Source: Neobacillus rhizophilus
Lineage (GTDB): Bacteria; Bacillota; Bacilli; Bacillales; Cytobacillaceae
Reading direction: 5' to 3'
Assembly (NCBI RefSeq): GCF_018343535.1
Contig: NZ_JAGYPF010000001.1
Coordinates: 744,001 to 808,000 of the forward strand
DNA: 64,000 nucleotides
The position numbers and the translations under genes are program-made. The notes below the pieces were generated by a model. The model searched no databases and was not told the origin of the DNA. It saw nothing but the letters and a program-made list of their open reading frames with translations. The first letter of the stretch is position 1, and each line of letters opens with the position of its first letter. Shown piece after piece: positions 45,183-53,724 of this stretch.

Positions 45183-45902
45183 TTACGATGAGTGTAATCC
45201 ACACTCGGTTTTACTACTGCCGGACCAGCGTCCGGCACGGGAATCACCGTCACCGGCAACTGCTTGCGTACAAGGGAAGCAGCCAATACTTGGGTAGTTG
45301 TGGTCATGCAACTCGTTATATGGAAGGTCTTTTTCCCGAATATAGGACCATACCTCATCCCATGTCCAATGAATCAGCGGGCATATTTTAATATTTTTAA
45401 ATTTTTCATCTTTGTTAACAAACTCAGTATCTTTCCTTGTCGGTGATTGTTCTCTGCGAAGACCTGAGATCCAAGCTTCTCTTGCTGTAAGAGTTTCCCT
45501 AAGAGGAATGACTTTTCGGATTTGGCAGCATTGGTTAGGGTCGCGTTTCCATAATGCTGTCCCATATTGAGCAGCCTGTTCATCAAGAGTTAATGCAGGT
45601 TTCTTCTTCTCGATTTTCAATGATGGAAAACGTTCTTCGATCCTTTTGATAACATCGTAGGTTTCTAGAAAGTGAAGATCTGTATCCAAGAAAACGATGT
45701 GCGCATCAGGTTTCACCTGAGCAATCAAGTCAATCAACACAATCGCTTCCGCCCCAAAGCTCGAAGCATAAACAATTTTATTGTCAGAATAATTCTGATA
45801 AGCCCATTCCAATACTGCTTTAGCGCCTTTCGTTTCATCTTGAATCGAAAAAGAGTCAGAAATGGAATACCAATTTTCATATGTCACTGCGTTTGTCATC
45901 AT
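45183..45902 (-). CDS. cysH: APS/PAPS reductase (operon 1)
   Basis: 239-residue assimilatory reductase that turns APS or PAPS to sulfite with thioredoxin. The CC...CxxC set of a [4Fe-4S] cluster is visible (NQCCQIRKV and [11 protein letters not shown]), as is the C-terminal catalytic [22 protein letters not shown] is the nucleotide-binding loop. ATG follows AGGAGG. It lies behind yezD and a strong hairpin at 45922-45963, and its end is almost joined to cysP. A second copy is at 56098-56811. Confidence 0.95.
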   Translation of the reverse strand: MMTNAVTYENWYSISDSFSIQDETKGAKAVLEWAYQNYSDNKIVYASSFGAEAIVLIDLIAQVKPDAHIVFLDTDLHFLETYDVIKRIEERFPSLKIEKKKPALTLDEQAAQYGTALWKRDPNQCCQIRKVIPLRETLTAREAWISGLRREQSPTRKDTEFVNKDEKFKNIKICPLIHWTWDEVWSYIREKDLPYNELHDHNYPSIGCFPCTQAVAGDGDSRAGRWSGSSKTECGLHSS

Positions 45903-45921
45903 GCAAGCCTCCTTATTCCTT

Positions 45922-45963
45922 TAAAAAAAGGCAGCCTTCAACCATTAATGGTGAAGACCGCCT
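45922..45963 (-). terminator. hairpin terminator between yezD and cysH
   Basis: On the minus strand AGGCGGTCTTCACCAT and ATGGTTGAAGGCTGCCT form a long imperfect stem with a two-base loop, followed by TTTTTTT. It sits inside the operon, so it either limits cysH transcription or is the switch of an attenuation control. Confidence 0.7.
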
Positions 45964-45976
45964 CTAGTTTGTCTAG

Positions 45977-46135
45977 TCAGCGTGTTTTATTCGATTGAAG
46001 ACGAACCTTTTCGTTTTTTTCAATTTGCACGACCTTACCGTCCTGGATAACAAGTGTAATCGATCCGAATTTGATTGATTCGAGCATCGGCCTAAGGTGT
46101 GCCGCAATTTCTTGCCATTCATCTGGTGTTTTCAG
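45977..46135 (-). CDS. yezD: YezD-like small protein (DUF2292), first gene of the cys operon
   Basis: 52 residues: KTPDEWQEIAAHL ... SIKFGSITLVIQDGKVVQIE. The FGSITLVIQDGKVVQIEK core matches the DUF2292 family to which B. subtilis YezD belongs; those genes occur with sulfate or cysteine assimilation genes. Function is unknown. No ATG, GTG or TTG lies at the right place; CTG at 46135, eight bases after AAAAGGGGG, is the probable start. The next gene, cysH, follows after a terminator hairpin. A promoter with two CymR-like boxes lies just upstream. Confidence 0.8.
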   Translation of the reverse strand: MKTPDEWQEIAAHLRPMLESIKFGSITLVIQDGKVVQIEKNEKVRLQSNKTR

Positions 46136-46207
46136 CCGATTCGCCCCCTTTTCCTAAAAAATTCCTCCTATTCCAGGAAAGGCATTTTACTGTTTCAATT
46201 TCTCAAT

Positions 46208-46286
46208 ATTAATCCCACTAGACCAATAGGAATTCGCATATATAGTTGATGAAATTAATCCTACTAGACACATAGGGATTTGTCAA
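46208..46286 (-). promoter_or_regulatory. cys operon promoter with twin CymR-like boxes
   Basis: On the minus strand TTGACA (46286-46281) and TAGGAT (46263-46258) are 17 bp apart. Two 29-bp near-identical boxes, at 46208-46236 and 46254-46282, share ATTAATCC, ACTAGAC and ATAGG and have dyad character (TCC..A..T..GGA). The first spans the promoter core, the second lies downstream of the start. This resembles CymR operators, the cysteine repressor of Bacillus, and would give repression when cysteine is plentiful. The remaining sequence to 46465 holds the CDF gene promoter, not resolved. Confidence 0.6.
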
Positions 46287-46465
46287 TATAAATGATGAAA
46301 ATATTATAACTATTTTTTCATTAAAGCAGATGTCTGTTTTGCCCGTACTAAACTTTTTTTCCTGATATAAGAATTTTAAGTCCGGACTAAAAAGGTTTCT
46401 CTAGACCCACATAATAATAGATTGCTAAGATAATGAAGGGAACGAAAAGCTAAGGGGCAATACAT

Positions 46466-47335
46466 ATGGAAAATGAAAAGTATTTAGCACTAAAAAAAGG
46501 GGAACAAGCCGCATATATCAGTATTTTTGCATACATTTTTCTATCCATTTTAAAACTGGCCGTTGGCTATGCATCCAACTCGGAGGCACTAAAAGCCGAT
46601 GGATTAAACAACAGTACGGATGTAATCGCATCTATTGTTGTGTTAATCGGCCTAAAACTTTCACAAAAGCCCGCAGATAAGGACCATCCTTATGGTCATT
46701 GGAAAGCGGAAACTGTTGCCTCCATGGTTTCTTCTTTTATCATGATGGCCGTGGGTATTGAGGTGCTATATGATGCGGTTACCACCATCATCAATGGAAA
46801 GAGCGAGTCGCCAGACCCCCTTTCTGCCGTAACCGGAATTTTTTGTGGCGCAGTCATGTATGCTGTCTATCGCTATAACCATAAGCTTGCTGCAAAAATT
46901 AACAGCCAGGCGGTAATGGCTGCCGCGAAAGACAATCTCTCTGATGCCTGGGTGAGCATCGGAACTGCTGCAGGAATTATTGGCGCTCAATTCAATCTGC
47001 CATGGCTAGATCCAATTACTGCAGTAATCGTAGGACTTCTTATCTGTAATACGGCATGGGATATTTTTCGCGATGCATCCCACAGCTTAACCGATGGTTT
47101 TGATGTGAAGGAGATGTCTTTTTTTAAAAATACAATTGAAGAGATTTCGGGCGTTAAAGGAATAAAGGACATCAAAGCACGGAATTATGGCAATAGCGCT
47201 GTCGTGGATGTGGTAATCCTCGTGAATTCCAATCTAAATATTCGGGAAGCACATGATGTTGCCACAAAGGTGGAAAATGCCTTAATCAAGGAACACGATG
47301 TGTTTGATGTTAATGTCCATGTGGAGCCTAACTAA
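46466..47335 (+). CDS. cation diffusion facilitator metal exporter
   Basis: 289 residues. Six predicted helices carry the CDF metal sites: HxxxD-like segment KADGLNNSTDVIAS in helix 2 and AKDNLSDAWVSIG in helix 5; KDHPYGHWKAETV is the conserved loop. The cytoplasmic C-terminal domain contains NVHVEPN at the very end. The NxxxD/DxxxD type of site resembles the manganese exporters MneP and MneS of B. subtilis more than zinc CzcD (HxxxD), so Mn2+ export is the best guess. ATG follows AAGGGGC. Single gene, 72 bp upstream of the MBL gene. Confidence 0.88.
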   Translation: MENEKYLALKKGEQAAYISIFAYIFLSILKLAVGYASNSEALKADGLNNSTDVIASIVVLIGLKLSQKPADKDHPYGHWKAETVASMVSSFIMMAVGIEVLYDAVTTIINGKSESPDPLSAVTGIFCGAVMYAVYRYNHKLAAKINSQAVMAAAKDNLSDAWVSIGTAAGIIGAQFNLPWLDPITAVIVGLLICNTAWDIFRDASHSLTDGFDVKEMSFFKNTIEEISGVKGIKDIKARNYGNSAVVDVVILVNSNLNIREAHDVATKVENALIKEHDVFDVNVHVEPN

Positions 47336-47407
47336 GCTGATTGAATAATTGCTTTAAACAAAGGAAAACTATCCCTAAAATTAGGAAATTGATAAGGGGA
47401 TCGTTTA

Positions 47408-48265
47408 ATGGATAAAGAAATGTCATATGGAAGTGACTATAAATTGATTCCAGCCACTTCTATTGGTAGTGGAATCGGGATTCAGGTTTTGCCGGATTTA
47501 TTTTCTTATACCATCCAAATCGTCAATATTTGTTTTGTAGGTAACCCTGATAATGGCGAGTTTGTTTTAGTGGATGCCGGTATGACGGGGTCAGCAGATG
47601 AAATTATCGGGGCAGCAGAGGAACGGTTTGGCGAGGGTTGCCGCCCGAAAGCGATTATTTTAACGCATGGTCATTTTGACCATGTTGGAGCAATAATCGA
47701 ACTGGTGAATCATTGGCAGGTACCGGTATATGCCCATGAAATTGAATTGCCTTATTTAACCGGGCAAAGGAGCTATCCTGAGCCCGACCCCAGTGTGGAA
47801 GGCGGGATGGTGGCGAAGATGTCACCGTTATTTCCGAATGAGCCAATTAACCTGGGTAACCATGTTGAAAAACTTCCTGCAGACGGCAGCGTCCCTCATA
47901 TGCCTGGATTCCGCTGGATCCACACTCCAGGTCACACACCTGGACATGTTTCCTTTTTTAGAGATGAGGACCGTGCGTTGATTGCGGGAGATGCTTTCAT
48001 AAATGTGAAACAGGATTCATTATATAAGGTCATTACCCAGGAGGAAGAGGTAAACGGTCCGCCTAGATACTTCACAACTGATTGGAGGGCCGCTTGGGAC
48101 TCAGTTAAAAAGCTAGCTGAATTAAGTCCTTCGACAGCGATAACAGGGCATGGTACTCCGCTCGCAGGCGAGGCATTAACCAGCGGACTGCAAAGGCTGG
48201 TAAATAATTTTGACAGCTTAGCGATTCCGGATTACGGAAAATATGTGGATGGAAATATTCATTAA
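47408..48265 (+). CDS. MBL-fold metallohydrolase
   Basis: 285 residues with the metallo-beta-lactamase fold. Metal site motif LTHGHFDHVGA (HxHxDH), second His in HTPGHTPGHVSFF, Asp in IAGDAFINVK and a terminal His in AITGHGTPL. Such soluble proteins include glyoxalase II-like and lactonase-like enzymes; I cannot name the substrate. The start ATG is at 47408 after AAGGGG. It is the last gene before the 52-bp repeat array and no classical terminator separates them, so the array may be part of its 3' untranslated region. Confidence 0.85.
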   Translation: MDKEMSYGSDYKLIPATSIGSGIGIQVLPDLFSYTIQIVNICFVGNPDNGEFVLVDAGMTGSADEIIGAAEERFGEGCRPKAIILTHGHFDHVGAIIELVNHWQVPVYAHEIELPYLTGQRSYPEPDPSVEGGMVAKMSPLFPNEPINLGNHVEKLPADGSVPHMPGFRWIHTPGHTPGHVSFFRDEDRALIAGDAFINVKQDSLYKVITQEEEVNGPPRYFTTDWRAAWDSVKKLAELSPSTAITGHGTPLAGEALTSGLQRLVNNFDSLAIPDYGKYVDGNIH

Positions 48266-48333
48266 CGTGTATATATTGAGCTTCCTATAGATACTTTATG
48301 GTTTATTGCGGAAATATTGGGTTTTAAAAGGTG

Positions 48334-49116
48334 ATCAAGGACATTTCCATCTGTTTTTCAACCGGTTTTGTCCTTGATCCCGCCTATCAAAGACATTTTC
48401 TTCCGTTTTCCGACCGTTTTTGTCCTCGATCCGGCCTATCAAGGACATTTTCTTCCGTTTTTCTCCTGGTTTTGTCCTTGATCCTGCCTATCAAGGACAT
48501 TTTCGTCTGTTTTCCGACCGGTTTTGTCCTTGATCCGGCCTATCAAGGACATTTCCATCCGTTTTTCAACCGGTTTTGTCCTTGATCCCGCCTATCAAAG
48601 ACATTTTCTTCCGTTTTCCGACCGTTTTTGTCCTCGATCCGGCCTATCAAGGACATTTCCTTCCGTTTTTCTCCTGGTTTTGTCCTTGATCCTACCTATC
48701 AAGGACATTTCCTTCCGTTTTTCTCCTGGTTTTGTCCTTGATCCTACCTATCAAGGACATTTTCGTCTGTTTTCCGACCGGTTTTGTCCTTGATCCGGCC
48801 TATCAAGGACATTTCCATCCGTTTTTCAACTGGTTTTGTCCTTGATCCCGCCTATTCAAAGACATTTTCTTCCGTTTTCCGACCGTTTTTGTCCTCGATC
48901 CGGCCTATCAAGGACATTTTCTTCCGTTTTTCTCCTGGTTTTGTCCTTGATCCCGCCTATCAAGGACATTTTCGTCTGTTTTCCGACCGGTTTTGTCCTT
49001 GATCCCGCCTATCAAGGACATTTCCATCTGTTTTCCGACCGGTTTTGTCCTTGATCCGGCCTATCAAGGACATTTTCGTCTGTTTTCCGACCGGTTTTGT
49101 CTATGATCCGGCTAAT
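48334..49116. repeat. tandem array of about fifteen 52-bp hairpin units
   Basis: Units repeat every 52 bp from 48369 to 49098, with one 1-bp insertion near 48856. Each has inverted arms TGTCCTTGAT and ATCAAGGACA around CCGGCCT or a variant, then a variable spacer of about 25 bp. Four spacer types follow in the order A-B-C-D, A-B-C-C-D, A-B-C-D, A'-D, so a 208-bp higher-order repeat is visible. Because 52 is not a multiple of three, the short frames in the array rotate and are not genes. The array fills the gap between the MBL gene and htpG. Confidence 0.95.
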
Positions 49117-49140
49117 ACTCTAAAAATGGAGAAAAATTTA

Positions 49141-49173
49141 AAGGATTGCCGCATCACGTATCACGGCAATCCT
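49141..49173 (-). terminator. htpG terminator
   Basis: AAGGATTGCCG and CGGCAATCCTT form an 11-bp stem with an 11-nt loop, followed on the minus strand by TAAATTTTTC. Confidence 0.8.
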
Positions 49174-49184
49174 TTCATCATCCA

Positions 49185-51065
49185 TTACACCATTATTTTG
49201 CAAATATTATTCGTAAATTCAACCGGATCTTCAATTGGCAGGCCTTCAATTAGTAGTGCCTGATTATACAATAGGTGTGTATACAATGTCAGCTTGTCTT
49301 TGTCTCCGGTAAATGATTCTTTTAAGGCTGCAAAAACCTCGTGATTTGCATTGATTTCTAGTACCTTCTCAGCTTTAATTCCCTGGTTATTCGGCATTGC
49401 ATTTAGGATTTTTTCCATCTCGATAGAGACTTCTCCATCTGTTGATAAGCAAACTGGATGCGACTTCAGGCGTTTAGAAATACGGACATCCTTCACTTTG
49501 CCAGCCAGGGTCTCCTTCATATACTCAAACAGTTCCTTGTTATCCTGCTCTTCTCCTGCCGAATCCTGAGACTTTTCATCTGCTTCAAAGCCTAAATCAC
49601 CACTAGAAACGGACTTAAACTCTTTATCTTTGTAACTCATTAGCATTCTAATGGCGAATTCGTCAATTTCATCTGTGAAATACAGAATTTCATAGCCTTT
49701 GTCTGCAACCAACTCCGTTTGCGGCAGCTTTTCGATTCGCTCATTGGTTCCGCCAGTGGCGTAGAAAATATATTTTTGGTCCTCCGGCATTCTAGAAACA
49801 TATTCATCTAACGTTACGAGCTTCTTCTCTTTGGAGGAATGGAACATCAATAAATCCTGCAATTCTTCCTTATGAGCGCCAAATTCGCTATAGACACCAT
49901 ACTTTAACTGGCGGCCAAATGCCTGATAAAACTGCTCATATTTTTCCCGTTCATTTTTCAATAAGCTTACTAGCTCACTCTTGATTTTCTTGTTAATATT
50001 TTTCGCTATTAGCTTTAATTGACGGTCGTGCTGGAGCAACTCACGTGAAATATTCAAAGATAAATCTTCTGAGTCGACCATTCCCTTAACAAAGCTGAAA
50101 TAGTCAGGCAGGAGGTCGGCGCACTTGTTCATAATTAAAACACCGCTCGAATAAAGCTCTAGACCCTTTTCATATTCTGCAGAATAATAGTCAAACGGCA
50201 TGTTTTCTGGAATATAAAGAATCGCGTTATAACGGACCGCCCCATCCACACTGATATGAATATGCTTCAGCGGTTTGTCAAAGCCGTATCGCTTTTCCGC
50301 ATAAAAATTTTCATAATCCTCGGCTGTCAGTTCGTTTTTATTTTTCCGCCAAATCGGCACCATGCTGTTGATGGCTTCTTCAACTTGATAATCTTCGTAC
50401 TCCGTTTCGCTGCCCTCTTTAAGACGGCTTTTCGACACATCCATTTTAATAGGGTAGCGGATAAAGTCAGAGTATTTCTTGATAATTGCTTTTAAACGGT
50501 ATTCCTCTAAATACTCATCATAATTTTCTTCTTCGGAATTATCTTTGATTTTTAAAATAATGTCAGTACCGACTGTTTCTTTTTCACATGGAACGATGGT
50601 GTATCCCTCGGCACCCTGTGACTCCCACTTGTAGGCTTCGTTACTACCTAAAGCCTTACTAATGACTGTTACGACGTCGGCAACCATAAACGCTGAATAA
50701 AAACCAACGCCAAATTGGCCAATGATATCATAGCCATCCTTCAATTCATTCTCGCTTTTGAACGCTAAAGATCCACTCTTAGCAATCGTACCAAGGTTAT
50801 TTTCCAATTCTTCCTTAGTCATCCCAATCCCAGTATCGATTAATCGTAAAGTTCTATTTTCCTTGTCAGCGATTATCTTTATGTAGTAATTGTCTTTATC
50901 GAATGACAAGGAATCATCCGTTAATGCTTTGTAATAGATTTTATCGATCGCATCACTCGCATTGGAGATTAACTCACGCAGAAAAATTTCGCGATGCGTA
51001 TAAATCGAATTAATCATCATGTCCAACAAACGTTTCGATTCCGCTTTAAATTGTTTTGTTTCCAT
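49185..51065 (-). CDS. htpG: chaperone HtpG (Hsp90)
   Basis: 626 residues from the ATG at 51065, the length of B. subtilis HtpG; it follows AAGGAG, whereas the frame open to 51101 is upstream sequence. The N-terminal GHKL ATPase domain shows [25 protein letters not shown] and [15 protein letters not shown]; the middle domain has [11 protein letters not shown]. HtpG is an ATP-dependent cytoplasmic chaperone. The gene stands alone and is preceded by a perfect CIRCE, so it should be repressed by HrcA, unlike B. subtilis htpG, which is known as a class III gene without CIRCE. Confidence 0.96.
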   Translation of the reverse strand: METKQFKAESKRLLDMMINSIYTHREIFLRELISNASDAIDKIYYKALTDDSLSFDKDNYYIKIIADKENRTLRLIDTGIGMTKEELENNLGTIAKSGSLAFKSENELKDGYDIIGQFGVGFYSAFMVADVVTVISKALGSNEAYKWESQGAEGYTIVPCEKETVGTDIILKIKDNSEEENYDEYLEEYRLKAIIKKYSDFIRYPIKMDVSKSRLKEGSETEYEDYQVEEAINSMVPIWRKNKNELTAEDYENFYAEKRYGFDKPLKHIHISVDGAVRYNAILYIPENMPFDYYSAEYEKGLELYSSGVLIMNKCADLLPDYFSFVKGMVDSEDLSLNISRELLQHDRQLKLIAKNINKKIKSELVSLLKNEREKYEQFYQAFGRQLKYGVYSEFGAHKEELQDLLMFHSSKEKKLVTLDEYVSRMPEDQKYIFYATGGTNERIEKLPQTELVADKGYEILYFTDEIDEFAIRMLMSYKDKEFKSVSSGDLGFEADEKSQDSAGEEQDNKELFEYMKETLAGKVKDVRISKRLKSHPVCLSTDGEVSIEMEKILNAMPNNQGIKAEKVLEINANHEVFAALKESFTGDKDKLTLYTHLLYNQALLIEGLPIEDPVEFTNNICKIMV

Positions 51066-51129
51066 ACCCAATTCTCCTTCCATTTTTACCCTTCTCATCA
51101 TAATTGCAGGAGGTCAATAAATCAAATGA

Positions 51130-51156
51130 TTAGCACTCTATTGAAATGAGTGCTAA
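51130..51156. promoter_or_regulatory. CIRCE element (HrcA operator)
   Basis: TTAGCACTC, nine bases, GAGTGCTAA: a perfect match to the CIRCE consensus. It lies 65 bp upstream of the htpG start and behind the terminator of the kinase gene, so it can only serve htpG. Confidence 0.95.
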
Positions 51157-51196
51157 CAAATATTTAAATATCATAAAATGAAATTCTCGTCAATAC

Positions 51197-51224
51197 AAAA
51201 ACGGACGGTCTTCCCTCCGTCCGC
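51197..51224 (-). terminator. terminator of the PAS histidine kinase gene
   Basis: CGGACGG and CCGTCCG form the stem, followed on the minus strand by TTTTTG. It separates the kinase gene from the htpG promoter. Confidence 0.8.
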
Positions 51225-51233
51225 TAACATTCA

Positions 51234-52703
51234 CTAAATTGGCAGTAATATCTCCATCGTAGTTCCATTTTCATTACTAGAGATATGCATCGTGCCATTG
51301 TGATTTTCAATAATTTGCATGCTAATCATCAAACCTAATCCATTTCCATTATCCTTGGTTGTAAAAAATGGCTGGCCTATTCGTTCGAGATGCTCTTTCG
51401 GGATACCGCACCCTTGGTCAATAAACCGAATTTTTATTTGATTAGAATCTGTACATTGAACCTCTATAATGATTTCTCCACCCTTAGGCATGGCCTCAAC
51501 AGAATTTTTGAGGAAATTAATAAACATTTGCTTAAGCTGGTTTTCATCGCAATAAACTTCAGGGATTTCTGTCAGGTAAAGAATATGAATACCTATATTT
51601 CTCATAATCGCCTGTGTATCAGCAAGCGTTTTAACGTGCTCTAAAATGGTCGGCAAATCACGTTTTTCAAATTTCATAGACTGCGGTTTCGCTAACAGCA
51701 ACAATTCACCCAGAATCAGTTCGATGCGGTTCACTTCAGAATTGATAATATCCAAATAACTAGAATTAAATTCACGTCCTGTATCCATTAGCTTAATAAA
51801 GCCTTTTATAGCGGTTAATGGATTTCTTATTTCATGGGCGATTCCAGCGGCAAGCTGCCCAGCCACCGTTAACTTTTCAGACTGGAGAAGCAATTTTTGC
51901 GTTCTTTTCTTCTCCATTATGTCCCGAATGATAATATGACGTGCAGGTTCGTTTTGATAAATGGCTGGAATAGCTTTTACTTCGACTTCAATAATCGTGC
52001 CATCCATACGGACCAGCTTTTCCACGATAAAATCAACAGCCATGCCGTTTTCAACCTTCTTGGCCCGTTGTTTCACAATGTCTGAGTAAGGGCTGTCCAA
52101 AAAATCGTAAATGCTTTTTCCAATCACTTCATTTTTATCCTTCGCACCAATTAAATCCACGGCAGTATCGTTGGCAAAAAGGATTAGCTCATCTTTAACA
52201 ATCGCGACTGCATCAGGTGAATGCTCTACAATATCCCGATAGGTATTCTCCCGCTGCTGAATATCTTCCATAAGCTTTTTTCGCTTTTGTTTGATTTCCG
52301 TAATATCCTTTGCTACTGCATAAACGCCTACAATTTCACCATCGATGACAATCGGATAATTTGTCATATTTAAATCAATTAATTTCCCGCTTTTATGAAC
52401 GATTTGACAATCGAAATTCTGCAATTTGCCGTCAATTGCCTTGTAAAAAAATGAAATGGCTCGATCCAGATGCTCCAATTTCATGACTTTCATATACGTT
52501 AATTTTGAAAATTCGTCCGAATTATATCCAAAAATGAGCGCACAAGCAGGGTTTAATGGAATGAAATAACCATCTAAATCCATTGCATAAATGGCATCAG
52601 AATCGCATGCGAACAGAGACTGATAGCTATTCAGGCTGCCATTTAAATGCTTTTCTAACAAGATCCGCTTTTCCTTTTTAATATCAGTTATAGAACTTTG
52701 CAT
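51234..52703 (-). CDS. soluble PAS-domain histidine kinase (sporulation-kinase-like)
   Basis: About 489 residues without membrane segments. Two PAS domains (about residues 20-130 and 145-260) are followed by a HisKA domain with GIAHEIRNPLTAIKGFIKLM and a HATPase with NFLKNSVEAMPKGGEI, FIDQGCGIP and GNGLGLMISMQI. The layout and H-box resemble the orphan kinases KinA to KinE that feed the sporulation phosphorelay. No response regulator is adjacent, which agrees. The start is ATG at 52703 or GTG at 52706, both nine to twelve bases after AAGGAA. A terminator hairpin in the leader (52731-52780) suggests attenuation. Confidence 0.87.
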   Translation of the reverse strand: MQSSITDIKKEKRILLEKHLNGSLNSYQSLFACDSDAIYAMDLDGYFIPLNPACALIFGYNSDEFSKLTYMKVMKLEHLDRAISFFYKAIDGKLQNFDCQIVHKSGKLIDLNMTNYPIVIDGEIVGVYAVAKDITEIKQKRKKLMEDIQQRENTYRDIVEHSPDAVAIVKDELILFANDTAVDLIGAKDKNEVIGKSIYDFLDSPYSDIVKQRAKKVENGMAVDFIVEKLVRMDGTIIEVEVKAIPAIYQNEPARHIIIRDIMEKKRTQKLLLQSEKLTVAGQLAAGIAHEIRNPLTAIKGFIKLMDTGREFNSSYLDIINSEVNRIELILGELLLLAKPQSMKFEKRDLPTILEHVKTLADTQAIMRNIGIHILYLTEIPEVYCDENQLKQMFINFLKNSVEAMPKGGEIIIEVQCTDSNQIKIRFIDQGCGIPKEHLERIGQPFFTTKDNGNGLGLMISMQIIENHNGTMHISSNENGTTMEILLPI

Positions 52704-52730
52704 CACGATCAAAAGTTCCTTTCATTATTT

Positions 52731-52780
52731 ATAAAAAAGCCAAATTAGAAATAGTCAAATGATCCTACTTCCGATTTGGC
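52731..52780 (-). terminator. intrinsic terminator in the leader of the kinase gene
   Basis: On the minus strand a 16-bp stem (arms 52765-52780 and 52739-52754, 14 pairs including one G-U) with ten-base loop is followed by TTTTTTAT, about 30 nt before the kinase start. Nothing else on the minus strand upstream would need a terminator within this 339-bp gap, so it may attenuate the kinase transcript or end a small RNA. Confidence 0.6.
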
Positions 52781-53006
52781 ATGTCAAAGGTCTAGGTGCA
52801 CTAGTTCATTTTCACTATTTCATATGATAATAGTCATTAATCTTACTATAATATTAATCTTAATAATTTTGATTTTCAATCCTAATATTGCAATTTAAAA
52901 CATCGGTAGATTGGGAAAACTTTGTTTTTTCACAAAATATTCCCACATATTCTTTTTTCTCAACTCATAAAATGGACAAGAAAGGCAAGTCCAGGGAGGA
53001 ATAACA

Positions 53007-53048
53007 GTGAATGTTATGACGAAAATTTTTAGAGATTATTTCTTTTAA
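53007..53048 (+). CDS. 13-codon leader frame in front of the YitE-like gene
   Basis: GTG at 53007 follows the strong GGGAGGA by seven bases; the frame reads MNVMTKIFRDYFF and ends with TAA at 53046. The ATG of the membrane protein gene follows after three bases in the same frame and has no ribosome binding site of its own. Either this is a leader peptide with coupled reinitiation, or an in-frame stop has cut off the original N-terminus of the gene. Confidence 0.45.
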   Translation: MNVMTKIFRDYFF

Positions 53049-53051
53049 ATA

Positions 53052-53669
53052 ATGAAAAAAACTTTGTTAATTTACCTATGTTTGCTTTTTGGGGCAACCT
53101 TGCAAGGTCTGTCAATGTCCCTGTTTTTATTTCCCCATTCCATCCCTTCTGGCGGTGCGGCAGGACTGGCCATCTTAATGAATTATTGGTTTGGTTTATC
53201 GCTTGGCTTCTCCCTATGGCTGGCCAATATTGTCTTCTTACTTTTTGCGCTAAAATATTTTGGCTATACATGGACATTTCGAACCATTCTATCAGTCGCT
53301 ACTACCTCAACAGTTGTTAGCGTGATTACGACCCAAATACCACATCATCACGTTCATATGTTGTTTGATATGGTTTGCGGCAGCATCTTTTTTGGCATCG
53401 GCGTTGGTCTTTTGATTCGTGCAGGGGCATCAAGCGGCGGGATGGTCATTCCTGCGCTAATGATAGCCGCCTATAAAAATTGGAGTCCAGGAAAAGTGAT
53501 GATGGGCATCAATATGATGATATTTTTATTAACCGCGTTGGTCATTGATTATAAAATTGTCGTGTACGCCATTGTTTGTCAATTCTTTTCAACCAATATT
53601 ATTGATTTTATTTATGAATTAAGATTTAATCGATTACTTTTCCTTTCTGCCAATTGGCGAAGACGTTAA
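53052..53669 (+). CDS. yitE: YitE/YitT-family membrane protein
   Basis: 205 residues with five or six membrane segments. The Gly-rich HSIPSGGAAGLAILMNYWFGLSLG near the N-terminus and GASSGGMVIPALMI in the middle are hallmarks of the YitT/DUF161 group; its length agrees with B. subtilis YitE, which is encoded in the yit sulfolactate region. Its job is unknown. It is convergent with the second sulfur operon. ACATA at 52945 and CATAAAA at 52966, 16 bp apart, vaguely resemble a forespore sigma factor promoter. Translation seems to depend on the preceding 13-codon frame. Confidence 0.7.
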   Translation: MKKTLLIYLCLLFGATLQGLSMSLFLFPHSIPSGGAAGLAILMNYWFGLSLGFSLWLANIVFLLFALKYFGYTWTFRTILSVATTSTVVSVITTQIPHHHVHMLFDMVCGSIFFGIGVGLLIRAGASSGGMVIPALMIAAYKNWSPGKVMMGINMMIFLLTALVIDYKIVVYAIVCQFFSTNIIDFIYELRFNRLLFLSANWRRR

Positions 53670-53674
53670 AGAGT

Positions 53675-53705
53675 AAAGAGGCTGTCTTGTTTAGGCAGCC
53701 TCTTT
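53675..53705. terminator. terminator between convergent genes
   Basis: AAAGAGGCTG and CAGCCTCTTT (with slight offset) form the stem, followed by TTTTC on the plus strand. It ends the YitE-like gene. Confidence 0.8.
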
Positions 53706-53724
53706 TTCAAATAGTCCATTAAAT

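Noticed and set aside
45149..45358. Long N-terminal extension of CysP
   Set aside because: It lies entirely within cysH in another frame and has no counterpart in the PiT family.
48334..49116. CRISPR array
   Set aside because: Spacers are shared among units and are as repetitive as the repeats, the period is fixed at 52 bp, and no cas genes are near.
48331..49263. Several 70-90 residue open frames in the 52-bp repeat region
   Set aside because: They arise because the unit lacks stops in some frames; the period is not a multiple of three and no ribosome binding site precedes them.
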